This document shows positions 1 through 6,584 of a DNA stretch of 7,341 nt, piece by piece (within the stretch, counting starts at the first letter, position 1; each line of letters starts with the position of its first letter). Both the position numbers and the translations under genes were made by a program. This stretch comes from Gemmatimonadales bacterium. Lineage in GTDB: Bacteria; Gemmatimonadota; Gemmatimonadetes; Gemmatimonadales; GWC2-71-9. Location of the stretch: contig JACCRH010000412.1 in the NCBI GenBank assembly GCA_013813675.1, forward strand, positions 1 through 7,341. Direction: 5' to 3'. The notes under the pieces were generated by a model. The model was not told where the DNA came from. It made no database searches and saw only the letters and a program-made list of their open reading frames with translations.

Positions 1-645
1 CTCATCAACCGCAGCGACGCCGACGGGATCATCTGGGCCAAGGAGGTCGAGGACTACCAGCGCTTCGGGGTAGTGGTCACCGACGACCAGGGCTACATGA
101 CCAGGATCGTCGAAAAGCCCGACACGCCGGTCTCCAAGCTCGCCAACATCGGGCTCTACTACATCAAGGCGGTGGACAGCCTGTGGCAGGGAATCGATCA
201 CGTCCTGGCCCGGCCCAAGAACAAGGGTGAATATTTCCTGACCGACGCCTTCCAGTGGATGATCGAGCACGGCAAGCGCATCCTCGCGGCCGAAGTGGGT
301 GGCTGGTACGACTGCGGCGCGCTGGGCACCTTGCTGGAGACCAACGAGGCGCTCCTGCGGCAGGGCGCCGCGCGGCGGGTGGATTTCCCCGGCGTCACGA
401 TCCACGACCCGGTGTACATCGAGGACGGCGTCACGATCGAGCGGAGCGAGATCGGACCCAACGTGTCGCTGGAGCGCGGCGCCAGGGTGAGCGATTCCCA
501 GGTGCGCAACGCGATCGTCGGCCGCGACGCGGTGCTCGCCCGCTCGATCCTGGATGGCGCGCTGCTCGGCAGCCAGGTCGTGGTCGAGGGCTTCCGTGGC
601 AGCATGACGCTGGGCGATCATTCAGAGGTGACCGCGAAGGGCTGA
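1..645 (+). CDS. Sugar-phosphate nucleotidyltransferase (RmlA/GlmU-like), C-terminal part, 5' end outside window
   Basis: The frame is open from the first base, and 214 residues are visible before the TGA at 643-645. The protein belongs to the nucleotidyltransferase family that joins a nucleoside triphosphate and a sugar 1-phosphate to give an NDP-sugar for glycan or cell-envelope synthesis in the cytoplasm. Visible marks, numbered from base 1, are FGVVVTDD near residue 22, the sugar-binding VEKP at 37-40, NIGLYY at 49-54, GEYFLTDA at 76-83, and WYDCG at 102-106, whose Asp104 matches the second metal-binding Asp of the family. From about residue 125 the sequence becomes hexapeptide-like (VYIEDGVTIERSEIGPNVSL), a left-handed beta-helix. 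Classical short RmlA lacks such a tail, so this is a long-form enzyme. Roughly 130 N-terminal residues, including the GGxGTRL nucleotide loop, lie outside the window. Family is secure. The exact nucleotide and sugar cannot be read here; thymidylyl-, uridylyl- and guanylyltransferases are all possible. Confidence 0.88.
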   Translation, partial: LINRSDADGIIWAKEVEDYQRFGVVVTDDQGYMTRIVEKPDTPVSKLANIGLYYIKAVDSLWQGIDHVLARPKNKGEYFLTDAFQWMIEHGKRILAAEVGGWYDCGALGTLLETNEALLRQGAARRVDFPGVTIHDPVYIEDGVTIERSEIGPNVSLERGARVSDSQVRNAIVGRDAVLARSILDGALLGSQVVVEGFRGSMTLGDHSEVTAKG

Positions 646-676
646 TCCACCCTGGGGACCACCTCCTCGAGGATCC

Positions 677-2320
677 ATGGCCTCGGTTGACGATCTCTGC
701 CGGTCCTACCTCGATCTGAAGTACCACTTCGATCCGGCCGCCGCTAGCTCGGCCGGCCTGGTATCGCACGACGCGCGCCTGGGCCGCTTCGACATCGAGA
801 CGACCGGCGTGCACGTCGCGGCGTTGCGCTCGGTAGCCGGCGCGATCGAGGAGCTCGAGCCCGACGATCTGCAATCGGAGGTCGACCGCACGGCGTTGTT
901 GGGGGAGATCCGGAGCTCGATCTTCCGGTTGGAGCATGAGCGCCCCCACGTCCGCAACCCGGCCTTCTGGTTATCGCACGCCTTTCAGGGACTCTACGCC
1001 ATCGTCTCAAGGCAGAACGGCCTGCCCCGAGCGGAGCGAGGGGGCGCCGCCGGTGGGCGCGCTCCGGCGGCGCTGGAGCGGCTGAAGGCGATCCCGGCAT
1101 TCCTCGACGCCGCGCGTGACACGCTGGACGAGCCGCCCAGCGTGTTCGTCGAGACCGCCCTCGGGATGCTCGGCGGCGGCGGCGAGCTGGTGGTGCAAGT
1201 GGCCGGCGCGCTCGGCAGCGAGGCGCCGGAGCTGCTCCCTCAGCTCGAGAGCGCCGCCGGCGCCGCGCTCGAGGCGCTCAAGCGTTTCGGCGCCGCGCTT
1301 CGCGACGAGATCGAACCCGCCGCCGACCCGCACGCGTTCGCCATCGGCGAGGATCAGTTCGGCCGCCGGCTGCATCACGAGCATGCCCTCGAGGCCGGCG
1401 CCCCCGAGCTCTGGCGCTACGGCCTGCATCTCCAGCAGGAGACCGAGGCCGCCCTGGCCGAGCTGGCGGGACGCATGGGCGGCCGGGCATGGCGCGATAT
1501 CGTCGAGGAGCTGCGGGGCGACACGCCCGAGCCCGAGGCGCTGCTCGCGGTTTACCGGGCGGAGTTGGATCGGGCTCATGCCTTCGTGGCCCAACGGGAT
1601 CTGGTCAGCGTGCCCCGCGAGCCGGTGGACGTGGTGGCGACGCCCTCGTTCATGCTGGCGCTGGTTCCGTTCGCCGCCTACGAGCCGCCTCCGATCTTTC
1701 TGTCGCACCAGACCGGACGGTTCTACGTGACACCGCCGGACACCTCGCTCCCGCCGGACGCCCTGGCCCGCCAGCGGCGAGGGCACTGCCGCCACGCGAT
1801 TCCGGCGATGGTCGCGCACGAGGCGTACCCCGGCCATCATCTGCAACTGGTCACCGCTCAGGGCCTGGGCTCCGAAGTGCGGCGGCACGTCTGGACGCCG
1901 GTGATGGTGGAAGGCTGGGCGCTCTACTGCGAGCAGCTCATGGACGAATCCGGCTACTACGCCGACGACGAGGCGCGGCTCTTCCAGCTGGTAAATCTGC
2001 TCTGGCGGGCCATCCGGATCGTGCTCGACGTGGGACTGCACACCCGCGGCATGAGCCCGGCCGAGGCGGTGACCTACATGGTGGAGCACCTGCCGATCGA
2101 GCGCGCCAGCGCCGAGGCCGAAGTCCGCCGCTACTGCGCCTGGCCCACCTACCAGCTCTGCTACGCCGTGGGCCGCCGCGAGCTGCTCCGGCTGCGCCAG
2201 GCCTACCGCGAGCGGGCCGGCGCGTCGTTCCAGCCCAAGCGCTTTCACGACGAGCTGCTGGCCTACGGCGGCCTCCCGGTGGCGCTGGCGCGGTGGGGCA
2301 TGGAGCTGGGGGAGGAGTGA
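677..2320 (+). CDS. DUF885-family zinc metallopeptidase-like protein, cytoplasmic form
   Basis: This 547-residue protein carries the hallmark of DUF885: an HExxxGHH-type site, AHEAYPGHHLQ, with His381, Glu382, His387 and His388. It is followed by VEGWALYCEQLM, where Glu412 is the likely further zinc ligand. The C-terminal part (YMVEHLPIERASAEAEVRRY, then the WPTYQLCYAVGRRELL and YGGLPVALARWGM blocks) is also typical. Proteins of this family are predicted zinc peptidases, and substrates are known for few. Many relatives are lipoproteins or exported, but this one has no signal peptide and should be cytoplasmic. The ATG at 677 follows a GAGGA at 669-673 with a short 3-nt spacer, inside a perfect TCCTCGAGGA palindrome. 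The N-terminal DLCRSYLDLKYHFDPAAAS suits a family start. Residues about 112-135 are an Arg/Gly/Ala-rich stretch that overlaps an inverted repeat and may be an insertion. Family assignment is firm; peptide substrate is unknown. Confidence 0.9.
   Translation: MASVDDLCRSYLDLKYHFDPAAASSAGLVSHDARLGRFDIETTGVHVAALRSVAGAIEELEPDDLQSEVDRTALLGEIRSSIFRLEHERPHVRNPAFWLSHAFQGLYAIVSRQNGLPRAERGGAAGGRAPAALERLKAIPAFLDAARDTLDEPPSVFVETALGMLGGGGELVVQVAGALGSEAPELLPQLESAAGAALEALKRFGAALRDEIEPAADPHAFAIGEDQFGRRLHHEHALEAGAPELWRYGLHLQQETEAALAELAGRMGGRAWRDIVEELRGDTPEPEALLAVYRAELDRAHAFVAQRDLVSVPREPVDVVATPSFMLALVPFAAYEPPPIFLSHQTGRFYVTPPDTSLPPDALARQRRGHCRHAIPAMVAHEAYPGHHLQLVTAQGLGSEVRRHVWTPVMVEGWALYCEQLMDESGYYADDEARLFQLVNLLWRAIRIVLDVGLHTRGMSPAEAVTYMVEHLPIERASAEAEVRRYCAWPTYQLCYAVGRRELLRLRQAYRERAGASFQPKRFHDELLAYGGLPVALARWGMELGEE
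1044..1073. repeat. Perfect 10-bp inverted repeat inside the DUF885 gene
   Basis: GCGCCGCCGG (1044-1053) and CCGGCGGCGC (1064-1073) are exact reverse complements with a 10-nt loop. They encode part of the low-complexity GGAAGGRAPAAL stretch. Immediately upstream, 1029-1039 reads GAGCGGAGCGA, identical to 11 bases in the arm of the intergenic hairpin at 3351-3419. This may be the remnant of a palindromic element taken into the reading frame, or simply GC-rich codon composition producing a hairpin by chance. Confidence 0.4.
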
Positions 2321-2342
2321 GCCGGACGTCCCGAAGGTATCC

Positions 2343-3329
2343 ATGAAGATTACCGTCCTGACGTACCTCGACAGCGAAGATGAAAACTCCAAGGACTATG
2401 ATCCGGTCGTGCCCCAGGTCGCGCGGACCCTGCGCAAGCTGGGCCACCGGGTCTCGGTGCTCGGCGTGCACGGGGACGTCAAACGGTTGATCGCCGGGCT
2501 CTCCCGCCGCAAGCCCGACCTGGTGTTCAACCTCATGGAGATGTTCGGTGACAACGTCTTCGGGGACATTCCCGTCACCGGCCTGCTCGACCTGCTGGGA
2601 CTCGACTACACCGGCAGTGGCCCCGGCGAGCTCTACCTGAGCCAGGACAAGGGTCTCACCAAGAAGCTGCTCGCCTTCGAGGACATCCTCTATCCCCGTT
2701 TCGCGGTCTTCGCGCGTGATACTGCCTTCGAGACCGGCGGCAACCTCAGAATGCCCCTGTTCGTGAAGCCGCTGCGCTCCGACGCGTCGCTCGGCATCGG
2801 GGGAAAATCTCTGGTGCACGATGCCGTGGCGTTGATGGAGCGGGTGAGCGCCATCCGCAAGGAGCTGGACGATGCCGCCCTGGCCGAAGAGTTCATCGAC
2901 GGCCGAGAGTTCTACGTTGGGGTGATCGGCAACTCCCAGCCCAAGGCGCTCCCGCCGGTGGAGATCGACTTCACCGGATTTCCCGAGGGCGTGCCCAAGG
3001 TGATGGACAGCAAGGCCAAGTGGGACGAGCGGAGCAAGGAGTACAAAGGCACCCGCTCGGTGCTGGCGCAGTTACCGGACGAGTTGCGCGCCCGCCTCCA
3101 GAAGGTGGCGGTGGACGCTTTTCGCGCGCTCCGGGTGCGCGACTACGGCCGGGTCGACCTCCGCCTCAACGACACCGGTGAGATCTACGTGCTCGAGGTC
3201 AACGCGAGCTGCTACCTGGACAAGGAAAGCGAGTTCGCGATGGCGGCGGCGGCCGGGGGGCTGGACTACCGCCGACTGATCGAGCGGATCGTGGATCTCG
3301 CGCTGGCGCGGCATAAGAAGCGGAACTAG
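2343..3329 (+). CDS. ATP-grasp ligase related to D-alanine-D-alanine ligase, substrate unknown
   Basis: The 328-residue protein is an ATP-grasp carboxylate-amine ligase, which activates a carboxylate as an acyl phosphate and joins it to an amine. Ddl-like marks are YTGSGPGELYLSQDKGLTKK with Lys103, FVKP with Lys142 (second ATP lysine), the flexible loop RSDASLGIG at 145-153, EEFIDGREF at 182-190, RVDLR with Arg270 and Asp272, and LEVN with Glu285 and Asn287. Asp272, Glu285 and Asn287 match the magnesium ligands. The N-terminal GGxSxEH and HGxxGEDG motifs of true Ddl are absent; FNLMEMFGDN at 62-71 stands in their place. The NxxPGMT dipeptide-site motif is replaced by NASCYLDKE, so the enzyme is probably not a housekeeping Ddl. 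It likely makes another amide or peptide bond. A GAAGG at 2333-2337, 5 nt before the ATG, supports the start. It lies 22 bp after the DUF885 gene, probably in one transcript. Confidence 0.86.
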   Translation: MKITVLTYLDSEDENSKDYDPVVPQVARTLRKLGHRVSVLGVHGDVKRLIAGLSRRKPDLVFNLMEMFGDNVFGDIPVTGLLDLLGLDYTGSGPGELYLSQDKGLTKKLLAFEDILYPRFAVFARDTAFETGGNLRMPLFVKPLRSDASLGIGGKSLVHDAVALMERVSAIRKELDDAALAEEFIDGREFYVGVIGNSQPKALPPVEIDFTGFPEGVPKVMDSKAKWDERSKEYKGTRSVLAQLPDELRARLQKVAVDAFRALRVRDYGRVDLRLNDTGEIYVLEVNASCYLDKESEFAMAAAAGGLDYRRLIERIVDLALARHKKRN

Positions 3330-3350
3330 GAGCTCGGCGAGCAGGAGAAA

Positions 3351-3419
3351 TTGTCATCCTGAGCGGAGCGAAGGAGGCCATGCTCGCTATGGTCCCCTTC
3401 ACTTGGTTCAGGGTGACAA
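3351..3419. repeat. 69-bp hairpin between convergent genes; palindromic repeat or bidirectional terminator
   Basis: The gap 3330-3453 holds one structure. Arm 3351-3376 begins TTGTCATCCTGAGCGGAGC and pairs with arm 3394-3419, which ends TTCAGGGTGACAA: 20 of 26 positions are complementary, and three of the six exceptions are G-T wobbles. Inside them, GCCAT (3377-3381) pairs with ATGGT (3389-3393) around a 7-nt loop, giving about 31 stacked positions in total. The gene stops on both sides point towards it. No run of T follows either arm, so it is not a classical intrinsic terminator. The arm resembles short dispersed intergenic repeats with a CCTGAGCGGAGCGAAGG core that I recall from several GC-rich uncultured lineages. 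That resemblance is from memory, and copy number cannot be judged in this window. Outside 3351-3419 the gap shows nothing further. Confidence 0.75.
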
Positions 3420-3453
3420 CATTGCCACACAGCTCCCCCCCAGTAGCCGCCGC

Positions 3454-4482
3454 TCAGGGCAAATAGCTCCCCCGCTGCACGTGATTCATCGCCAGCCCCG
3501 TCACCAGCGTCGTCACCGCCACCGTGGCCGCCGCCTCACGACCCGGCGTGTACCCCTGGCGCAGGTGCTCGGCCCGATCGGCCAGGTAGCGGATCAGCAC
3601 CCGGGTCCGCTCGGGAAAGTGACCGGTCCAGCGGAAGACGTTGGCCAGAAGGTCGGGCTCGAGCCGGCGGATGAGCGCGCCCGCCGGAGCGAGCATCTCG
3701 GGAGTGGCCTTCCCGACTCCGCCCAGGTCCTCGAAAATGGCGCGGATGGCGCCGTCGAGTCCGGGTGGAACTTCGCCGAGGCCGATGGGATCGTCGCGGT
3801 AGTAATGGCCGAGTGAGTACTCGATCTCCCCTACGTCTTCGTCGAGGTCCACGTGGGTCACCACCGGGTCGCGGCCCCGCAACACCGCCATCACCCGGTC
3901 GCAGTACGCCAGCTTGGCGGCCGCCACCGGCCACCCGCTGTATTCCTTCCGCCAGTCGAGCCCCGGCGTCATCCAGACGGCAAACGTCTCCGACCAGTCC
4001 TCGTCGGGGTGTTTCTGCGCGTACCAGCCCGGCAGATGCCGCACGTACCGGCGGCTGAACGGCTCGGGCCGGTACTCCTCGGCGTACGGCTGGGTGATGG
4101 AGCCGAACTGCTTGACCCATTCCTCTTCGTCGTACAGCCGGTAGGCGTAGTTGACCACATGACCCATCTCGTGGCGGAGATACCGGAGGATGTCCGCGCG
4201 GTCGAACCCCTCCACCAGCCCGGTCCGCTCCACGTGCAGGGCCGTCAGGTCGGGCCGGGCCAGGTAGAAGGGGATCGCGATCGCCACCGACTCGAAGGGA
4301 ACCCCCCACTCGGTCGAGAGATAGAACCGGGGGTGGACCCGGGTCACTCCGGCCCGGCGGACCTCGTCCTCGAATTCCTTGATGATCGGCTGGAGCGGGG
4401 TGCCTTCGATGGTCAGCCCAAAGTCCCGGATCGGCGTGGCCCAGAGGTTGGACTCATGAAAGCGGGCGGTCTCGGCGGGCAT
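3454..4482 (-). CDS. Putative zinc-binding metallopeptidase (Peptidase_Mx-like)
   Basis: Read from the ATG at 4482, this is a 342-residue protein starting MPAETARFHESNLW. The zinc site is RHEMGHVVNYAY with His104, Glu105 and His108. It is followed by DEDWSETFAVWMTPGLDW, where Glu165 is a probable third ligand, the arrangement of gluzincin-like peptidases and of the putative zinc-binding metallopeptidase family (Pfam Peptidase_Mx). No signal peptide or membrane segment is seen, so a cytoplasmic enzyme is expected. The usual N-terminal zinc ribbon of some relatives is absent. The frame stays open far upstream (to about 5340), but that stretch is antisense to the lipid kinase gene and is not coding. 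An alternative ATG at 4494 would add MFVA. Neither start has a Shine-Dalgarno; a TATGTT at 4495-4490 suits a leaderless transcript starting at 4482-4483. It converges on the ATP-grasp gene across the hairpin at 3351-3419. Substrate is unknown. Confidence 0.83.
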   Translation of the reverse strand: MPAETARFHESNLWATPIRDFGLTIEGTPLQPIIKEFEDEVRRAGVTRVHPRFYLSTEWGVPFESVAIAIPFYLARPDLTALHVERTGLVEGFDRADILRYLRHEMGHVVNYAYRLYDEEEWVKQFGSITQPYAEEYRPEPFSRRYVRHLPGWYAQKHPDEDWSETFAVWMTPGLDWRKEYSGWPVAAAKLAYCDRVMAVLRGRDPVVTHVDLDEDVGEIEYSLGHYYRDDPIGLGEVPPGLDGAIRAIFEDLGGVGKATPEMLAPAGALIRRLEPDLLANVFRWTGHFPERTRVLIRYLADRAEHLRQGYTPGREAAATVAVTTLVTGLAMNHVQRGSYLP

Positions 4483-4512
4483 GGCGACAAACATACATGC
4501 TAGCTTTCGGCG
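4483..4512. promoter_or_regulatory. Very short divergent promoter region with likely leaderless starts
   Basis: Only about 30 bp separate the ATG of the minus-strand metallopeptidase (4482) from the GTG of the plus-strand lipid kinase (4513). No AGGAGG-like site precedes either start. On the plus strand TAGCTT (4501-4506) ends 7 bp before the GTG. On the minus strand TATGTT (4495-4490) ends 8 bp before the ATG. Both fit a TAnnnT -10 element placed for transcripts that begin at or next to the start codon. A GCTAGC palindrome (4499-4504) sits in the middle. Any -35 elements would have to lie inside the opposite gene. The promoter reading is inferred from spacing and weak motifs. Confidence 0.4.
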
Positions 4513-5394
4513 GTGCCTTCTCGCGCCCTGTTCCTCGTGAACCCTCGTGCGCGCCGGGGTTCGGAGGGGGCGGAGGAGATTGCCGCCCGCCTCCGCGACC
4601 TCGGCCTGGACCTCGTGGTGGAGGCCACCGAAGACCCTGGGCGGTTTCCCGAGCTGATCCAAAGGCATCGGGGAACAATCGACCGGGTGCTGGTCGGCGG
4701 GGGCGACGGGACCCTCAACGCCGCGGTTCAAGTCCTGGCCCCGCTCGGCCTTCCGCTCGGCGTGATCCCGCTGGGCACCGGCAACAACCTCGCCCGGACT
4801 CTCGCCATTCCGTTCGATCCCCCGGCCGCCTGTCAGGTGGTCGCCGAGGGTCGGCGCCGGCGGATCGACCTCGGCTATGTGAACGACCGCTACTTCTGCA
4901 CCACCGCGAGCCTGGGCCTCAGCGTCCAGATCACCGAGGAATTGTCGCCCGACGCCAAGCGGCGGTGGGGTCCGGTGGCGTATGCGGTGGCGGCGGCCCG
5001 GGTGATCCGGCGGGCGCACCGGTTTCATGCCGACATCGCGTGGGAGGGCGGCACCCGCCAGATGCGCCCGGTGCAGATCGTGGTCGGCAACGGACGCTTC
5101 TACGGCGCGGCTCTGGCAGTGGCCGGGGACGCCACCATCGACGACGCCCGCCTCGATCTCTATTCGCTGGAGACCAACCACTGGCTGGAGCTGCTCAAGC
5201 TGGCGCCATCGCTCAAGAGCGGCACCCATGGCAGGCGGCCGGAGGTCGAGACCTTGCGAGCCACCGCGTTCACCATCCGCACTCGGACCCGCATGGCCGT
5301 CGATCTGGATGGCGAGGTCGGGACCGAGACGCCGGCGCAATTCCGGGTCGTGCCGAAAGCGCTCGACGTGTTCGTGCCCGCGCCTGAAGCGTGA
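4513..5394 (+). CDS. Diacylglycerol kinase family lipid kinase (YegS/DgkB-like)
   Basis: This 293-residue protein has the complete DAGK catalytic fold. The N-terminal strand is RALFLVNPRARRG; the nucleotide-binding VGGGDGTLN has Gly62-Gly63-Gly64-Asp65-Gly66-Thr67; the second loop is IPLGTGNNLART with Gly88, Gly90, Asn91 and Asn92; and the C-terminal DLDGE at 264-268 carries the conserved acidic residues. Length matches the roughly 290-310 residues usual for the family. Relatives phosphorylate diacylglycerol, phosphatidylglycerol or sphingoid-type lipids using ATP at the inner face of the membrane, and there is no membrane segment, as expected. The GTG at 4513 is the furthest possible start because an in-frame TAG lies at 4501, and a later start would remove the first strand. 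There is no Shine-Dalgarno, so leaderless translation is likely. Its TGA overlaps the GTG of the transporter by 4 nt. Lipid substrate is not determinable from sequence. Confidence 0.92.
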   Translation: MPSRALFLVNPRARRGSEGAEEIAARLRDLGLDLVVEATEDPGRFPELIQRHRGTIDRVLVGGGDGTLNAAVQVLAPLGLPLGVIPLGTGNNLARTLAIPFDPPAACQVVAEGRRRRIDLGYVNDRYFCTTASLGLSVQITEELSPDAKRRWGPVAYAVAAARVIRRAHRFHADIAWEGGTRQMRPVQIVVGNGRFYGAALAVAGDATIDDARLDLYSLETNHWLELLKLAPSLKSGTHGRRPEVETLRATAFTIRTRTRMAVDLDGEVGTETPAQFRVVPKALDVFVPAPEA

Positions 5395-6584
5395 CGAGGG
5401 CCGCCGCGTCGTCTCCGCGAGTTCCCCGCACGGTCAAGGGACTTTCTCTCGTCTCACTGTTCAACGACTTCGCGAGTGAGATGGTCTATCCCTTGCTCCC
5501 CGCCTTCGTCACCGGTCAGCTCGGAGGCGGGGCGCTGGCCCTGGGGGTGCTGGACGGGGCCGCCGAGCTGACTTCGAGCGCTATCAAGGTGGTGAGCGGC
5601 CGGCTGGCGGACCGACGGGGATGGCGGGCGCCGCTCATCCTGGGCGGCTATGCAATCGCGGTCCTGGTCCGGCCGCTGATCGCCGTTGCCGGCTCCGCTT
5701 GGCAAGTCATCGGACTCCGGGTCGGCGATCGGGTCGGGAAGGGTCTTCGAACGCCGGCGCGTGACGCCTTGATCGCGGCGGCCGCGCCGCCCGAGGTGCG
5801 GGGCCGGGCATTCGGCTTCCACCGAGCGGCCGACCATTTCGGCGCCGTGCTGGGCTCGGTCGCTGCGTGGTATCTGTTGGAGCGGGGTCTCGCCGTTCGG
5901 GATGTCATTGGTTGGAGCGCGCTGCCGGGGGTGCTCGCGTTTGTCGTCCTCGCGGTGTTGCTGCGGGGCACCACTGTCGCTTCCGGTCCTTCGCGAACCC
6001 CGAGCGAAGGGGAGGCAACTGCCGACGCGGTGGGCAGGATTTTCTGGGCGCCGGTGCTGGTGCTCGCCGCGCTCACCTTCTTTCGGGTGCCGGAGGCCCT
6101 GCTCCTGCTGAGGCTTCAGGATCTGGGGGTGGCGGTGCCGGCGGTTCCGCTGGTTTGGGCGGCGCTTCATGTCGTGCGCAGCGCCAGCTCCTATCCCGGC
6201 GGCTGGATCTCCGACCGCCTGGGGCCGCGGGCGACGGTTGCGGCCGGAGGGTTGCTGTTCGCCGCGGTTGCCGCTGGACTCGGGGGCCCCCTTTCGGCTG
6301 CCGGAGCCGTGACCACCTTTCTGATGCTCGGGCCCGTGGCCGGCCTCACCGAGTCAGCCGAGCGCGCACTGGTGGCGAGACTCGCGCCGGTACGCACCGG
6401 AAGAGGGTTTGGGCTCTATCATGCGCTCATTGGGGTCACGGCCTTGCCCGCCGGCCTTGCCTTCGGCGCCCTGTACCAGGAGGCCGGCGGCTCGGCGGCG
6501 CTTCGGGCATCGGCGGCAGCACTGATCGCGGTGGTCGCGCTGTGGCTGGCTGTCACCACGATTCAGACGAGGACACAGCGATGA
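5391..6584 (+). CDS. Major facilitator superfamily transporter, substrate unknown
   Basis: This 397-residue, strongly hydrophobic protein has the layout of a 12-helix MFS permease. It opens with GLSLVSLFNDFASEMVYPLL, a signature of a subgroup of MFS_1 proteins. The helix 2-3 loop has the motif-A-like SGRLADRRGWR (Gly70, Asp74, Arg75). Helix 4 is preceded by RVGDRVGKGLRTPARDALIA (Asp113 to Asp125), and RGRAFGFHRAADHFGAVLGS follows; these are also typical of that subgroup. A hydrophilic loop at about residues 196-213 (SGPSRTPSEGEATADA) separates the two six-helix halves, and the second half has GGWISDRLGPR after helix 8. It acts in the inner membrane and probably exports or imports a small molecule by ion coupling. 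The GTG start at 5391 shares GTGA with the lipid kinase stop, so translation is probably coupled. Its own TGA overlaps the ATG of the next gene. The transported compound cannot be inferred. Confidence 0.9.
   Translation: MTRAAASSPRVPRTVKGLSLVSLFNDFASEMVYPLLPAFVTGQLGGGALALGVLDGAAELTSSAIKVVSGRLADRRGWRAPLILGGYAIAVLVRPLIAVAGSAWQVIGLRVGDRVGKGLRTPARDALIAAAAPPEVRGRAFGFHRAADHFGAVLGSVAAWYLLERGLAVRDVIGWSALPGVLAFVVLAVLLRGTTVASGPSRTPSEGEATADAVGRIFWAPVLVLAALTFFRVPEALLLLRLQDLGVAVPAVPLVWAALHVVRSASSYPGGWISDRLGPRATVAAGGLLFAAVAAGLGGPLSAAGAVTTFLMLGPVAGLTESAERALVARLAPVRTGRGFGLYHALIGVTALPAGLAFGALYQEAGGSAALRASAAALIAVVALWLAVTTIQTRTQR
5988..6010. repeat. Short inverted repeat in the central loop of the MFS gene
   Basis: CCTTCGC (5988-5994) and GCGAAGG (6004-6010) are exact reverse complements around a 9-nt loop, with one further T-G pair outside. 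They fall in codons for the hydrophilic loop between the two transporter halves (PSRTPSEG, residues 200-207). The right arm, CCGAGCGAAGGGG, resembles a shortened version of the arm of the intergenic hairpin at 3351-3419. A chance origin in GC-rich coding DNA is quite possible. Confidence 0.3.

Noticed and set aside
439..449. Third exact copy of GAGCGGAGCGA, in the nucleotidyltransferase gene
   Set aside because: It encodes ERSE in a regular hexapeptide turn of the beta-helix, with no palindrome around it. It is best explained by codon usage and shows how easily this 11-mer can arise by chance.
1489..2346. Plus-strand alternative frame of 285 codons within the DUF885 gene
   Set aside because: Arg/Ala/Gly-rich frame shadow typical of GC-rich DNA; the DUF885 frame carries the HEAYPGHH site in the same bases.
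1007..2392. Long minus-strand open frame (461 codons) opposite the DUF885 gene
   Set aside because: The plus strand encodes an unmistakable DUF885 protein with catalytic motifs. The antisense product is a His/Arg/Gly-rich composition shadow without motifs.
3394..3420. Right arm of the hairpin considered as a classical intrinsic terminator for the ATP-grasp gene
   Set aside because: The bases after the stem (CATTGCC) have no T-run, so the standard terminator label is not justified without transcript data.
4483..5340. Upstream extension of the minus-strand metallopeptidase frame, which would give a protein of about 628 residues
   Set aside because: It is antisense to the complete lipid kinase gene and its translation is Arg/Pro/Gly/His-rich with no domain. 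The conserved peptidase sequence begins only at MPAETARF near 4482.
4497..5387. Plus-strand open frame of 296 codons overlapping the lipid kinase in another frame
   Set aside because: Its translation is low-complexity Arg/Gly/Pro-rich, while the frame from 4513 carries all DAGK motifs.
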